Source: CAZYYO01 sp964650965 | Lineage (GTDB): Bacteria; Bacillota; Clostridia; Lachnospirales; Lachnospiraceae | Direction of reading: 5' to 3' | Length of the DNA stretch: 31,109 bases | NCBI GenBank assembly: GCA_964650965.1 | Contig: CAZYYO010000028.1 | Coordinates: forward strand, 1 to 31,109 | Shown here: positions 15,465-24,655 of the stretch, piece by piece | Numbering within the stretch: position 1 is the first letter of the stretch | How the letters are laid out: every line of letters begins with the position of its first letter | Notes under the pieces: generated by a model | The model's input: the letters and a program-made list of their open reading frames with translations, nothing else | Databases searched by the model: none | What the model was told of the DNA's origin: nothing | Translations under genes and position numbers: made by a program

Positions 15465-18038
15465 CTACGAAAATTGATAGCTTCCACTCCCTACCTGGTG
15501 GGACCTGCCATGCCACACCACATTGGCTGTCATATTGCAAGGTATGGTTACCTTCAAAACTTCTTCATCCCACTGCACCTGAATGTCACCAGGTGTAGCC
15601 ATAAAGGTTCTTGTGGCACTGGTGAGACCGCAATCTGCGTCAGGACAAATGTTTACATCATAAAAACCCGGATTTTCACTTCTGATTCCTGCAATATGCT
15701 GGAAAATCCAGTCATCTACACAGCCAAACGCATAGTGATTAAAGCTGACATATCGGCCTGCATGCTTTGCTCCATCTGCATCCCAGGCTTCCCATATAGA
15801 GGTTGCTCCATGATCCACCTCGTATAGCCAGGATGGCTGCTGCTTCTGCCATAGAATCTCATATGCAAGTTTTTGTTCTCCCAACATACACAGCGTACTT
15901 AGAAGAAAAGGCGTAGCCAGGAAACCTGTATCCAGGCAATTATGATTCTTCTTAATCAATGAAAGCAGATGTTTTTTGTATTCATCATACAAATCCGGTG
16001 GAACCAGATGAAAGGCAAATGACAGCACATAAGCTCCCATAAGATAATCCGGCAACAACTGTCGTCGAAGAATTCCCTCCTGAATGGCATATTTCATTTT
16101 CTCTGCCATTCCCTGATATTCCTGTGCCTTCTCTGTTTCTCCTAATATCTCACAGATTTCACTCATTTTCTCCATGGTCTGCTGTCCCCAGAAGGGTGCA
16201 ATATAGACTGCGGATTCCTTGCAAATACCATATTGTTCTCCTGTATTATCCGGTCTGCTTGGAACCAGCCACTCTCCGAAATGAAATCCTGTATTCCACA
16301 GATACTGGTCGTATTCGTATGGAATATTGTGATATCCACGTTTTTCTCTGGCAGTACGAATAATATATTGGCTCCATTTCTCCATGGCTTCTAGATTATC
16401 CCGAAGGATCTGTTTGTTGCCGGTAATCTGATACATATCGTAAGGAACCCAGACAATGGCATCACTCCATCCTGCAACCCCGGTGATTTTATCATCTCCA
16501 AAGCTTTTTACTGCTGCCAGCAATGGTTGCTGATACAACTGCATATAGGGTGCTACAATCATAATAACGCCATCCTCTGCCTGGTTGGTTCTTACGGTGT
16601 TCAGCCAGCTGCTTAAGAAAGGAGTCATATTCTCATTTAACATTGCAGTTCTTCCATAGATGAGAATATCTCCCGTCCAGCCTGCCTTCTCTCTCTGGGG
16701 GCAGTCCGTTGGAATAGACATCATATTGCTGTATTGAGACCAGCGAATATTCTGATATAGACGATTCAATCTGGCATCTGAACAGACAAAGCTTCCTGCA
16801 TTTTCCTTTACGGTGCTTAATAATACTGCTGTAAAATCCTTCGCCTGTACATCTTGGATTCCAGTAACACGAATGTAGCGAAATCCATGAAAGGTAAACA
16901 TAGCTTCATAATTTCTTGGTTTGCCATCAGATATGACGGTATCCTTTTGTGGAGCAAACATAGTATTAATATAATTTCCCTGGTCATCAAGAATTTCAAA
17001 ATATTCAAATACCGCTTCTGTGCCCAAAGGAAGATCCAAATGAATCCTGGCTCTTCCTGCAAGAATCTGCCCAAAATCAACAATGGTCTCTCCTGCGGGA
17101 GTAGTAAACACGTCTACCGCCGGAATTAATTGAATCGGTCGAATTGGTTCCATCGGTTGAACACGAAGCATATCATATCCGTAATTTCTACATTTCACCA
17201 ACGTCTCTGACTGCAGCTCTCTGGCGAAGTTCTGCTTCTCTCCCTGATATAAATCGGAATAAATAACCTGTGCAGTCCTGCAGGTTTCCCCACCATCTGA
17301 GGCGATTACCTGTCGGCTTCCATCTACGTATTCTACCTCAATTTGAAATAACACAGATGGCTCTTCATGCTTAACCTCCATCACAGGACTTGCCTGAGCA
17401 CTAAAATACCAGCCATCTGCCACATACATGGACAACTGATTCTCCCCCTGCTGCAGCTGGTCTGTCACATCATAAATCTGATAATATAAACCCCTGTCAT
17501 AAGGCGTATACTCCGGGGCAAATTCCCTATCATCCGGTCTGTTACCGTTAATATACAAATGATACACGCCATGACTGGTAGCGTATGCTCTGGCTGCTTT
17601 CACCTGCTTATCCAATAGAAATTTCTTTTCAAATAAAACAGGTGGATATGCATTGCCAAATTTATATTCATTGGCAGCCTCTCTGGTAAAAGGACATTCA
17701 ACCCATCGAGCCACCCAGTCGCTCTTTTGAAGAAAAGCTGTGGTAAATGTAGCTGTGTTGCTTGCTTTTTCCCCATAATTATCCCATACGGTTATGCTCC
17801 AGCTGTAGGTGTTTCTTGATTCCAATGCATTGCCCTGGTATGGAATAAATGCCTGTTCTCTGGATTCTATCGCGCCACTGTCCCATAGCAGCTCCTCATT
17901 CTCGTTTCTTACCAGAATCTGATATTTGTGCTGAAGTACATTTTCTCCGTCACTGCCAATCTTCCATGAGAAATATGGCCGCTGGTCAATGATTGGCGTT
18001 TTCTGTTCCAATGTCTTCAAATCATATATATAAATCAT
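15465..18038 (-). CDS. GH78 alpha-L-rhamnosidase
   Basis: This 857-aa cytoplasmic enzyme releases terminal alpha-L-rhamnose. Beta-sandwich domains come first (including the alpha-L-rhamnosidase N domain, AYATSHGVYHLYINGNRP). An (alpha/alpha)6 barrel follows with DCPQREKAGWTGD (near residue 445), the GH78 acid motif, and Glu in TSIWEAWD (about 750), the likely catalytic base. A C-terminal beta domain closes the protein. There is no signal peptide. The start is ATG 18038, seven bases behind AAGGAG; a TTG six bases upstream is less likely. It lies 19 bp after the serine hydrolase gene, in one operon. The partner AraC at 19480 is divergent. Length and motifs are normal for the family. Confidence 0.92.
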   Translation of the reverse strand: MIYIYDLKTLEQKTPIIDQRPYFSWKIGSDGENVLQHKYQILVRNENEELLWDSGAIESREQAFIPYQGNALESRNTYSWSITVWDNYGEKASNTATFTTAFLQKSDWVARWVECPFTREAANEYKFGNAYPPVLFEKKFLLDKQVKAARAYATSHGVYHLYINGNRPDDREFAPEYTPYDRGLYYQIYDVTDQLQQGENQLSMYVADGWYFSAQASPVMEVKHEEPSVLFQIEVEYVDGSRQVIASDGGETCRTAQVIYSDLYQGEKQNFARELQSETLVKCRNYGYDMLRVQPMEPIRPIQLIPAVDVFTTPAGETIVDFGQILAGRARIHLDLPLGTEAVFEYFEILDDQGNYINTMFAPQKDTVISDGKPRNYEAMFTFHGFRYIRVTGIQDVQAKDFTAVLLSTVKENAGSFVCSDARLNRLYQNIRWSQYSNMMSIPTDCPQREKAGWTGDILIYGRTAMLNENMTPFLSSWLNTVRTNQAEDGVIMIVAPYMQLYQQPLLAAVKSFGDDKITGVAGWSDAIVWVPYDMYQITGNKQILRDNLEAMEKWSQYIIRTAREKRGYHNIPYEYDQYLWNTGFHFGEWLVPSRPDNTGEQYGICKESAVYIAPFWGQQTMEKMSEICEILGETEKAQEYQGMAEKMKYAIQEGILRRQLLPDYLMGAYVLSFAFHLVPPDLYDEYKKHLLSLIKKNHNCLDTGFLATPFLLSTLCMLGEQKLAYEILWQKQQPSWLYEVDHGATSIWEAWDADGAKHAGRYVSFNHYAFGCVDDWIFQHIAGIRSENPGFYDVNICPDADCGLTSATRTFMATPGDIQVQWDEEVLKVTIPCNMTANVVWHGRSHQVGSGSYQFS

Positions 18039-18057
18039 ACTCAATCTCCTTCAAATT

Positions 18058-19260
18058 TTATTCCCTGCCCCAAATTCCAAATACCATCTTCTCTATTTCC
18101 GTGCTGATATAGGAGCCTGAGCCGCCCAAATCGGAACGATTTGTCATAAATACTGCCTCTATATTATCCTTAGGACTTATCACAAAATGTGTACCAAAGG
18201 CTCCACTCCATCCATAGGTTTCTGAAGTCACATAGCTTCCACTCTTCTTAGGCTCCTGTCGAATCTTCACTCCCAGTCCCCATACCATGCCGGGATCCGG
18301 TTCCAAATGCTTCTGCTGTGCTTCTGTATGCATTAATTGCACAGTTTCAGGTTTAAGAAATTCTTTCCCGGCAAAAGTACCATTATTTAAAAGCATTTGG
18401 GCAAAATGATCATAATCCTCCAATGTAGAAAACAATCCTCCACTTCCTTCTTCAAAGGACATTTCCGGTTGGTGAAGAATACCATACATGTCTTCCTTGG
18501 TTCCGGTCACATTAATAAGCCGGTTCTTCTTTCTCTTATACACATCTACCAGATGCTTTTTTTGCTCCTCTGTAAGAAAGAATGTGGTATTCTTCATGTT
18601 TAGGGGCTGACAGATTTCCCTCTGAAGATACTCTTCAAAACTGACTCCCGTCACAATTTCAATGATATATCCCAAAACATCAAAGCCTCCACAGGGAGAA
18701 TAGCCTGTATCACTGCCAGGTTGAAATCCAAGCACATAGTGGCTTAAACGCTCCACTCTATCTTCCAGACTAAAATCGTTCTCTTTTGTCTTCATCATTT
18801 GAAGCAGTCCTACAATCCCCTGTTCCAAGCCTGATGAATGAGACAGCAGGTCTCGGATGGTAAATGGTCGAACAGCAGCTTCTGTCTTTACCTTATCCAT
18901 GGAAAAGAAAGGCTTATATAATAGGATCTTCCACAATTTCTTCGGATCATATATGTAACGATTATCATTAGCCACTGGACAGTTTTTAAATTTTGGAATG
19001 TACTTTTCTGCCGGATCATCCAGTCCGATTTTTCCTTCCTCTATCAGCTTAAGAACCGCCACTGCTGTGACGGGCTTACTCATAGACATCATTCGAAAAA
19101 TTGACTGATTATCTATTAACTTTTGTTCCTTTAGCCTTGCATATCCCCATTGCCCGTTGTATAAGAGCTGCTCTCCTTTTCGCACGATAAGTGCGGCTCC
19201 TGCCAGCTCCTGGTTGTCAAGATATCCTTGCATTGTTTGATCAATGATACATTCGTCCAT
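18058..19260 (-). CDS. Beta-lactamase-family serine hydrolase (class C/esterase type)
   Basis: This 400-aa protein has the serine beta-lactamase fold of PF00144. The SxxK box is SMSK (Ser59, Lys62). YSPCGG replaces the Tyr-x-Asn element, and a WSGAFGTHF strand stands where KTG-type motifs sit. It lacks a signal peptide, so it is probably a cytoplasmic esterase or transesterase rather than an antibiotic-resistance enzyme. In an operon with a rhamnosidase it may remove acyl groups from rhamnosides. AGGAGG precedes the ATG. The gene opens the operon, facing the AraC gene across a 219-bp gap. Confidence 0.85.
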   Translation of the reverse strand: MDECIIDQTMQGYLDNQELAGAALIVRKGEQLLYNGQWGYARLKEQKLIDNQSIFRMMSMSKPVTAVAVLKLIEEGKIGLDDPAEKYIPKFKNCPVANDNRYIYDPKKLWKILLYKPFFSMDKVKTEAAVRPFTIRDLLSHSSGLEQGIVGLLQMMKTKENDFSLEDRVERLSHYVLGFQPGSDTGYSPCGGFDVLGYIIEIVTGVSFEEYLQREICQPLNMKNTTFFLTEEQKKHLVDVYKRKKNRLINVTGTKEDMYGILHQPEMSFEEGSGGLFSTLEDYDHFAQMLLNNGTFAGKEFLKPETVQLMHTEAQQKHLEPDPGMVWGLGVKIRQEPKKSGSYVTSETYGWSGAFGTHFVISPKDNIEAVFMTNRSDLGGSGSYISTEIEKMVFGIWGRE

Positions 19261-19315
19261 CTGTTCCTCCTGTTAAACATAAAAGTGAATACAATCAAAA
19301 AACATAGAATCTAAT

Positions 19316-19326
19316 ATTATATTATA
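19316..19326 (-). promoter_or_regulatory. Possible -10 boxes of the serine hydrolase-rhamnosidase operon
   Basis: Two overlapping TATAAT boxes occur on the minus strand (19326-19321 and 19321-19316), about 56-61 bp before the ATG. The best -35 at 17 bp, TGATTT, is poor, so activation by the neighbouring AraC protein is plausible. Confidence 0.35.
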
Positions 19327-19389
19327 CAAGTGTAAGTAAAGAAAAATCATTGTATTTTGTCTAAATATCATATAATATTGCTCTTTCTC

Positions 19390-19418
19390 TTGTGTTTCTG
19401 ATTTTTCTTATCTATAAT
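19390..19418 (+). promoter_or_regulatory. Probable promoter of the module II AraC gene
   Basis: TTGTGT (19390-19395) is followed after 17 bp by TATAAT (19413-19418). Transcription would start near 19425, ahead of the ribosome site before ATG 19480. This argues against the longer reading frame that begins at 19420. Confidence 0.5.
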
Positions 19419-19479
19419 AATGACAAATGCAACAGAAATAGCATATATCATTGATTATCTACTCTATGGAGGCATTAAA

Positions 19480-20448
19480 ATGTTTGAAAAAATTGATTTT
19501 ACAACAACAACTTCAAGCGGAAGGCTCACCTCTCGGGGACTAACCTCCCGGGGTCCTGGAGAACTGGATGTAAATAAGGAAGCCGTTGCCAACACCAATT
19601 TTTCCATCAGCGGAAGTGTGGACGCATTTCAAAAGCCTCCCATTGCTGAATTTGCAAAACAAAATCTGTTCTACATGCAGGATTTTGATATCTTTCATTA
19701 TGAATATGGCTCATTTACTGAGCGAAGAAATTACAGCTCCTTTCTCCTTCTGTACACCTATTCCGGCAATGGTACTTTATCCTACCAAGACCATAGTTAT
19801 TCTCTGGAGTCGGGAGATGGTTTTTTTATCAACTGCATGGATTATCATATGTACAAAGTAGAAGGTAATCACTGGGATACTGGCGTTCTTCATATCAAAG
19901 GACCTCTTTTGCATGACTTTCATAACCTGTACATGCAAAGTGGCGGTCCCTTATTTCATGAAGAAGTAAATGGACAATATCAAAAATATCTGGAGCGACT
20001 GCTGTACCTGTATCAGGTTCCTCAGCTTCACCGGGACTGGCAGGTGTCCACTTGTATCGATAATCTGCTAAACCATGTGCTAAACCTCTGTGCCAACAAT
20101 ACGGCTGCTCATACGCAGCTGCCTGATAACATTCGTTATCTTGTAAAATACATGGAACATAATTATAATCAGCCTCTGTCGCTGTCATACCTGGCAGAAT
20201 TTTCTAATATGAGCAAGTATTATCTTTCCAGAGAATTTAAGAAATACACCGGTTTCTCTCCAAATGATTATCTGATTTCCCTGCGAATTAACCAGGCAAA
20301 GGTTCTTTTAAAAAGCAGTGATCTTCCTGCCGCTAAAATTGCTCACGAGGTAGGCATCCATGACCTGAATAATTTTACCAATTTATTCAAGAAAAAAGTC
20401 GGTAAAACTCCGATACAATATCGAAAATCCACCGACTTTTTCTCATAG
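19480..20448 (+). CDS. AraC-family transcriptional regulator, module II
   Basis: This 322-aa regulator begins at ATG 19480 (MFEKIDF), behind GGAGG. It has an N-terminal low-complexity stretch with a duplicated LTSRG, a cupin-like sensor domain (HYEYGSFTERRNYSSFLLLYTYSGNGTL), and two C-terminal HTH motifs (LSYLAEFSNMSKYYLSREFKKYTGFSP, then HDLNNFTNLFKKKVGKTPIQYR). It is divergent from the serine hydrolase-rhamnosidase operon and probably controls it in response to a rhamnoside product. Its last codons overlap by 6 bp the end of the convergent metallo-hydrolase gene, leaving no room for a terminator between them. Confidence 0.88.
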   Translation: MFEKIDFTTTTSSGRLTSRGLTSRGPGELDVNKEAVANTNFSISGSVDAFQKPPIAEFAKQNLFYMQDFDIFHYEYGSFTERRNYSSFLLLYTYSGNGTLSYQDHSYSLESGDGFFINCMDYHMYKVEGNHWDTGVLHIKGPLLHDFHNLYMQSGGPLFHEEVNGQYQKYLERLLYLYQVPQLHRDWQVSTCIDNLLNHVLNLCANNTAAHTQLPDNIRYLVKYMEHNYNQPLSLSYLAEFSNMSKYYLSREFKKYTGFSPNDYLISLRINQAKVLLKSSDLPAAKIAHEVGIHDLNNFTNLFKKKVGKTPIQYRKSTDFFS

Positions 20449-21270
20449 CTGAAATGCTTTTAAATCCTGTATTGCTTCCTGTTTTTTAGATAAGGGCATA
20501 ACAAAGTCAAAGTAATCTATGTCCTCTTCATTATCTCCTAAAAGAATTCGCAGAAATTTCTCTGATCCCATGGGCATTTCCCAGGTTTCTTTTGTGGTTT
20601 CCAGATGATGAATCAAATACTGTATCATCTTCTCCGGTTGATTGCCAGGTAGGGCAAAATCATCATGAATGGAATATATCTTTCTGCAATGAAGCGAAGC
20701 AGTATCTTTCAGACAACGAAGATACTCTCCTAATGGAGTCCAGCCGGATAATCCATAGAGTATTCTTCTTGCAACAGAATCTCCAGATAGAAGAATTCCG
20801 TTATCCTTCTCATAAAGCATAATGCTCCCTGGTGTATGTCCAGGAATGGTTCGTACCTGCAGTTCTCTATCTCCCAGAGAAATCATATCCCCCTGCTCTA
20901 GATTGATAAAATCATAAGGTAATTTTTTTACATCATATGGTTCCTGTGTAGGAGTGATTCCGTCTCCTAACAATAATGGTAAATCCTGCTTATTTCCATA
21001 AACCGTGGCAAACTGATGGTTTTCTCCCGTATGATCCACATGTCCATGGGTATTTATCATCATTGCCGGTTTACCAAAATAGTTCTCTATATATTCTCGA
21101 AATCCTTCCATGGAAGGCACTGGTCCATCAATAACCGCCACCCACTTCTGTCCGGGAATCAGATAGCTTTGCATAATTGCCCCTCTAGGGCTTTGTCTTG
21201 TCATCCAAAGATTACTGGAAATAGCAAAAATATCATCCCCATAATCCCTTATGATAAAGGAATTCTCCAT
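20443..21270 (-). CDS. Metallo-beta-lactamase-fold hydrolase
   Basis: This 275-aa protein has the complete metal-binding set of the MBL superfamily: H75-G-H77-V-D79-H80, a His in PGHTPGS, an Asp in LSGDSV and a His in SIHDDF. That supports a two-metal hydrolase. The substrate is unknown; lactones, thioesters and phosphoesters are all possible within the superfamily. It is the last gene of module III. Its ATG shares one base with the stop of the esterase gene (TAATG), with GGAG upstream, so the two are tightly coupled. In this context it may open a lactone or ester released from the glycoside, which is a guess from position. Confidence 0.85.
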   Translation of the reverse strand: MENSFIIRDYGDDIFAISSNLWMTRQSPRGAIMQSYLIPGQKWVAVIDGPVPSMEGFREYIENYFGKPAMMINTHGHVDHTGENHQFATVYGNKQDLPLLLGDGITPTQEPYDVKKLPYDFINLEQGDMISLGDRELQVRTIPGHTPGSIMLYEKDNGILLSGDSVARRILYGLSGWTPLGEYLRCLKDTASLHCRKIYSIHDDFALPGNQPEKMIQYLIHHLETTKETWEMPMGSEKFLRILLGDNEEDIDYFDFVMPLSKKQEAIQDLKAFQL

Positions 21271-22250
21271 TATTTCATCTCCAAAAAATCAAATGCACGA
21301 TGAACCCATTCATCCCCTGGAGCTACGGTTCCTAAACCAAATCCATGATTTCCCTCTGGAAAATATTCCAGCATGCAGGAGATTTTTCTATCTTGCAGCT
21401 CCTTTTCCATCAGCTGGGCATTTTCTGAGGGCACGGTATCATCATCCATACATTGAATAATATAGGTCATGGGATAATCATGATCAATATGTGTATCTAT
21501 TTCATATTGTGCAGATACCTCCTGTGTATTTGCTTTGCCGTACATTCCCACCATCATCATCTGCTTCATGGCACCCTCGGGAACAGTACGCATAGCTATG
21601 AGAGGATATGCCAGCATAAGTCCCAGCGGTCTTGGTAATCCATAGTGAGCAGCACCCAGGTGTCTGGTTCCCCACAATGCAGCCAGATGTCCACCTGCAG
21701 AAAATCCACCTGCATAATAATTTTCCATCTTCAAATAAAATTGTGTTTCTTTCTTCTTAATCATAGACAGAGCCGCTGCCATATCCTTTAGCGGTTTTGG
21801 AAACAAGCCCTCCTCAAAGGTTTCCTGCTTTGCAGTAGTATAATTTAAGCAGAAGCAGTCCATTCCCAGCTCATTTAATCTTGCTGCCACTGGTAACGCT
21901 TCCACCATGGTACATACCATGCCATAGGCTCCTCCTGCGTTTAAAATCATATAATTCTCCGTCCGTCTATTCTGTGCCGGAAGATATATCAGCTGAACCT
22001 GTCTGTTCTGCTCATCTAATGGGAACACGTATTGTTCTGTTGTCTCTGCTACCCTTACCAGATTATTTAATCCGTATATCATATCACAGACAGCCCATGT
22101 TGTATGCTGCTGATTCAATTGCTTTAACGTAGTATTTGCCTCATCTCCTGTAAAGAGCTGCTCGCCACCACCCATAAAATGCCCTTTCATCTGGGATAAT
22201 CTGGGGTCATCATTGATCTCTCGCAATGTTGTATTTTCTGTAAATATCAT
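21270..22250 (-). CDS. Alpha/beta-hydrolase (acetyl esterase-like), cytoplasmic
   Basis: This 326-aa esterase has NAGGAYG as oxyanion hole, nucleophile elbow GGFSAGGH (Ser184), acid Asp in CMDDDTVP and catalytic His in GNHGFGLG. No signal peptide is present. It resembles the BD-FAE/acetyl-xylan-esterase-like enzymes of gut glycan loci and probably deacylates imported glycosides before the GH3 enzyme cuts them. The start is ATG 22250, which overlaps the GH3 stop as ATGA; the frame is open to 22301 but those codons lie within the GH3 gene. Its fold is the same as the C-terminal half of the secreted esterase at 7385-9031, but the two differ greatly in length and export. Confidence 0.87.
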   Translation of the reverse strand: MIFTENTTLREINDDPRLSQMKGHFMGGGEQLFTGDEANTTLKQLNQQHTTWAVCDMIYGLNNLVRVAETTEQYVFPLDEQNRQVQLIYLPAQNRRTENYMILNAGGAYGMVCTMVEALPVAARLNELGMDCFCLNYTTAKQETFEEGLFPKPLKDMAAALSMIKKKETQFYLKMENYYAGGFSAGGHLAALWGTRHLGAAHYGLPRPLGLMLAYPLIAMRTVPEGAMKQMMMVGMYGKANTQEVSAQYEIDTHIDHDYPMTYIIQCMDDDTVPSENAQLMEKELQDRKISCMLEYFPEGNHGFGLGTVAPGDEWVHRAFDFLEMK

Positions 22251-24634
22251 AAGATTCCTGCCTTTCTTAGTACAACCTGCAGCACATTCGCTGCACACCA
22301 TCGTAACTCTTCCATGGAAAGGTCGCCATTTTCCAATGCTTCAAGCAATTCATCCTCTTCTCTTTGAGAGCCTGGCATAATAAGATCATTTCCAGCTTTA
22401 ATGCATTTCACTGCTGAAGAACATCCATATTTTTTCCCAGTAGCATCAACACCAAAATCACTGCAAGCTCCCCAGTCCGTCATGACAAGACCCTCAAATC
22501 CCCACGTATTTCGTAAAATATCCTTTAGCAATTCTTGGTGATTAGATGCATGAATACCATTTACTAGGTTTAATGCTGTCATAACTGACGCTGGAAAAGC
22601 CTGGGTTACACAAATCTCAAATCCACGTAAATAAATTTCATGTAGTGTCTGTTCGTCTATTACAGAATTACTGTAATTGCGATTTGTTTCCTGATTATTT
22701 GCAGCAAAATGCTTGATACACGCGCCATGTTTGCCATCCTTCTGTACTCCTAGTGTAATTGCCGCACCACAAACTCCTGTAAGAAATGGGTCTTCTGAGA
22801 AATATTCAAAATTACGTCCTCCCAGGGGATTTCTCTGAATATTCATGCCCGGTGCAAGCCACAAATCAATGCCCATTTCCTCCATTTCTTCTGCAATCAG
22901 CTGCCCTGCCTTATATAACAGCTTCGTATTAAAGCTTTGTGCTAACATAGTAGCAATCGGCAATGCTGTACAATATTGATAACCTACCATACAATCATCT
23001 AAATCAGCCTTTAACGCCTCCTTTGGCAAAATCTTCTTAAAGATTGGGTCTTCGGCCGGATTCTTAAAGAGCATATCTCCTCTTTGATAATACTTGGGAT
23101 TGACTCGAATGCCGGCTGGTCCATCAGCCATTGTCAAAGCTGGTATTCCGTATTTTTCCCACAGTGCTCCGGTAGTATCTCCTGCTGCACCTGCAACAGT
23201 ATTCGCTGCATTTCCTATGACACTAAAATCTGTAAACTGCATTCTGGCACCACCTACACATAAAGTTACCAGTTCTCCAGGAGACAGCAGTTCCACAAGC
23301 TCTTGTGCTTTTTTCTTTCTGTTAATTGTATCTTCTGTTTTAATGCTTGTTCTGTTTCTCAAATAGATTATTTTGTCAACCGTATATTTGAAACACTCCT
23401 TGAGATTTTTTGAACTGTTGCCAACATAAAGTATATATTCTCCCGGTTCTAATACAAAGCATTTGTGCGTCTGATCATAAGATGCCAGGTCATCTAGTTT
23501 AATTTTCATAGTAAGCTGTTCCGTTTTATTTGGTAAAAGCTTTGTTGTTTTTACAAATCCGCAAAGTTGCCTTACCGGCTTATTAATATTTCCCTCGGGA
23601 GCTTTACCATATATCTGAACAACTTCCTGTCCCGCATACACGCTTCCAATATTTTTCACTTGAATCTGTAATACAATTTCCCGGTGATTATTTGTAACAC
23701 CCTTTTGGACAGATATAGCAAAATCTGTATAAGATTTGCCATATCCAAAAGGGTAAAGGGGGGCAATATTATATTTATCAAAATGTCGATATCCTATATA
23801 GATACCTTCCTTATAGCATATATCATCCTGTTGAGAACTAACTGTTCCAAACGTATCCCAGCCTGGATAATCCTGGTATTGTTGTGCCCAGGTGCTAGCA
23901 AGTTTGCCAGAGGGTGTTTCTCTTCCAGATATAATGTCGGCCACTGCCAGGCCTAGACTGCTACCACCCTGGCTAATTAACAATACTGCTTTTTGAGACA
24001 ATGTATTTAATATTGGAGACAAATCGACAATTCCACCTGTATTTAGCATCAGCACAAAATGCTTATATTGTTTGGACAATAATAATATATCATCAATTTC
24101 TTGTTGATAAAGCATATAATCCCCTTGGATTAGCTTGCGATCCGCTCCTTCTCCAGAATTTCTCGAGAGGACATAAATGGCAGCCTCTCCCAAATACTTT
24201 TTTACAATATCACCTGTTAACGGCTCTGGAACTGGAGGAACAAAAGGATGTTTCATCATATGAATCAGTGCACGCTGAGGACCTTTTTCTTCAGCATAGC
24301 CTCGAATCCTTCTGTCGTAAATATCCTCCTTTTCCCGAAATATCTTCTCTTGGGAATCCAACCACTGAGTGGTAACAATATGATATCCTGCCTGAATCAG
24401 TCCCTGTTCCACCGTTACATAATCACGTACATTCACCTCTCCAGAACCTGTTCCACCTCTCACGGTTTTCCTGGCTCCCATTCCAAATAATGCAATTCTT
24501 TTAACGTCTTGGTTTAGGGGGAGAATGCCATTATTTTCTAACAATACCATACCTTCTATGGCAATCTCTCTGGTAATACATTTATTCTTAATTTCTCGTT
24601 CACTGATTTGCACGGTTCTGGTTATATGGTGCAT
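22247..24634 (-). CDS. GH3 beta-glycosidase with permuted domain order
   Basis: This 795-aa cytoplasmic enzyme cleaves terminal beta-glycosidic bonds. The order is inverted from standard GH3. The alpha/beta sandwich domain comes first (AIEGMVLLENNGILPL at about residue 27), then a fibronectin-III-like domain (about 310-400), and the TIM barrel last. The barrel carries KHFAANNQE, GRNFEYFSEDP and the nucleophile Asp in VMTDWGA (about residue 719). Permuted GH3 enzymes are known from rumen and gut Firmicutes. GGGAG precedes ATG 24634. The gene follows the symporter by 21 bp. Beta-glucosidase is the commonest activity of this type, but xylosidase or others cannot be excluded. Confidence 0.92.
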   Translation of the reverse strand: MHHITRTVQISEREIKNKCITREIAIEGMVLLENNGILPLNQDVKRIALFGMGARKTVRGGTGSGEVNVRDYVTVEQGLIQAGYHIVTTQWLDSQEKIFREKEDIYDRRIRGYAEEKGPQRALIHMMKHPFVPPVPEPLTGDIVKKYLGEAAIYVLSRNSGEGADRKLIQGDYMLYQQEIDDILLLSKQYKHFVLMLNTGGIVDLSPILNTLSQKAVLLISQGGSSLGLAVADIISGRETPSGKLASTWAQQYQDYPGWDTFGTVSSQQDDICYKEGIYIGYRHFDKYNIAPLYPFGYGKSYTDFAISVQKGVTNNHREIVLQIQVKNIGSVYAGQEVVQIYGKAPEGNINKPVRQLCGFVKTTKLLPNKTEQLTMKIKLDDLASYDQTHKCFVLEPGEYILYVGNSSKNLKECFKYTVDKIIYLRNRTSIKTEDTINRKKKAQELVELLSPGELVTLCVGGARMQFTDFSVIGNAANTVAGAAGDTTGALWEKYGIPALTMADGPAGIRVNPKYYQRGDMLFKNPAEDPIFKKILPKEALKADLDDCMVGYQYCTALPIATMLAQSFNTKLLYKAGQLIAEEMEEMGIDLWLAPGMNIQRNPLGGRNFEYFSEDPFLTGVCGAAITLGVQKDGKHGACIKHFAANNQETNRNYSNSVIDEQTLHEIYLRGFEICVTQAFPASVMTALNLVNGIHASNHQELLKDILRNTWGFEGLVMTDWGACSDFGVDATGKKYGCSSAVKCIKAGNDLIMPGSQREEDELLEALENGDLSMEELRWCAANVLQVVLRKAGIL

Positions 24635-24655
24635 CTTTCTTCTCCCTTTATCCGT

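Noticed and set aside
18058..19260. Antibiotic-resistance beta-lactamase
   Set aside because: There is no signal peptide, the Tyr-x-Asn and KTG elements are replaced, and it shares an operon with a rhamnosidase.
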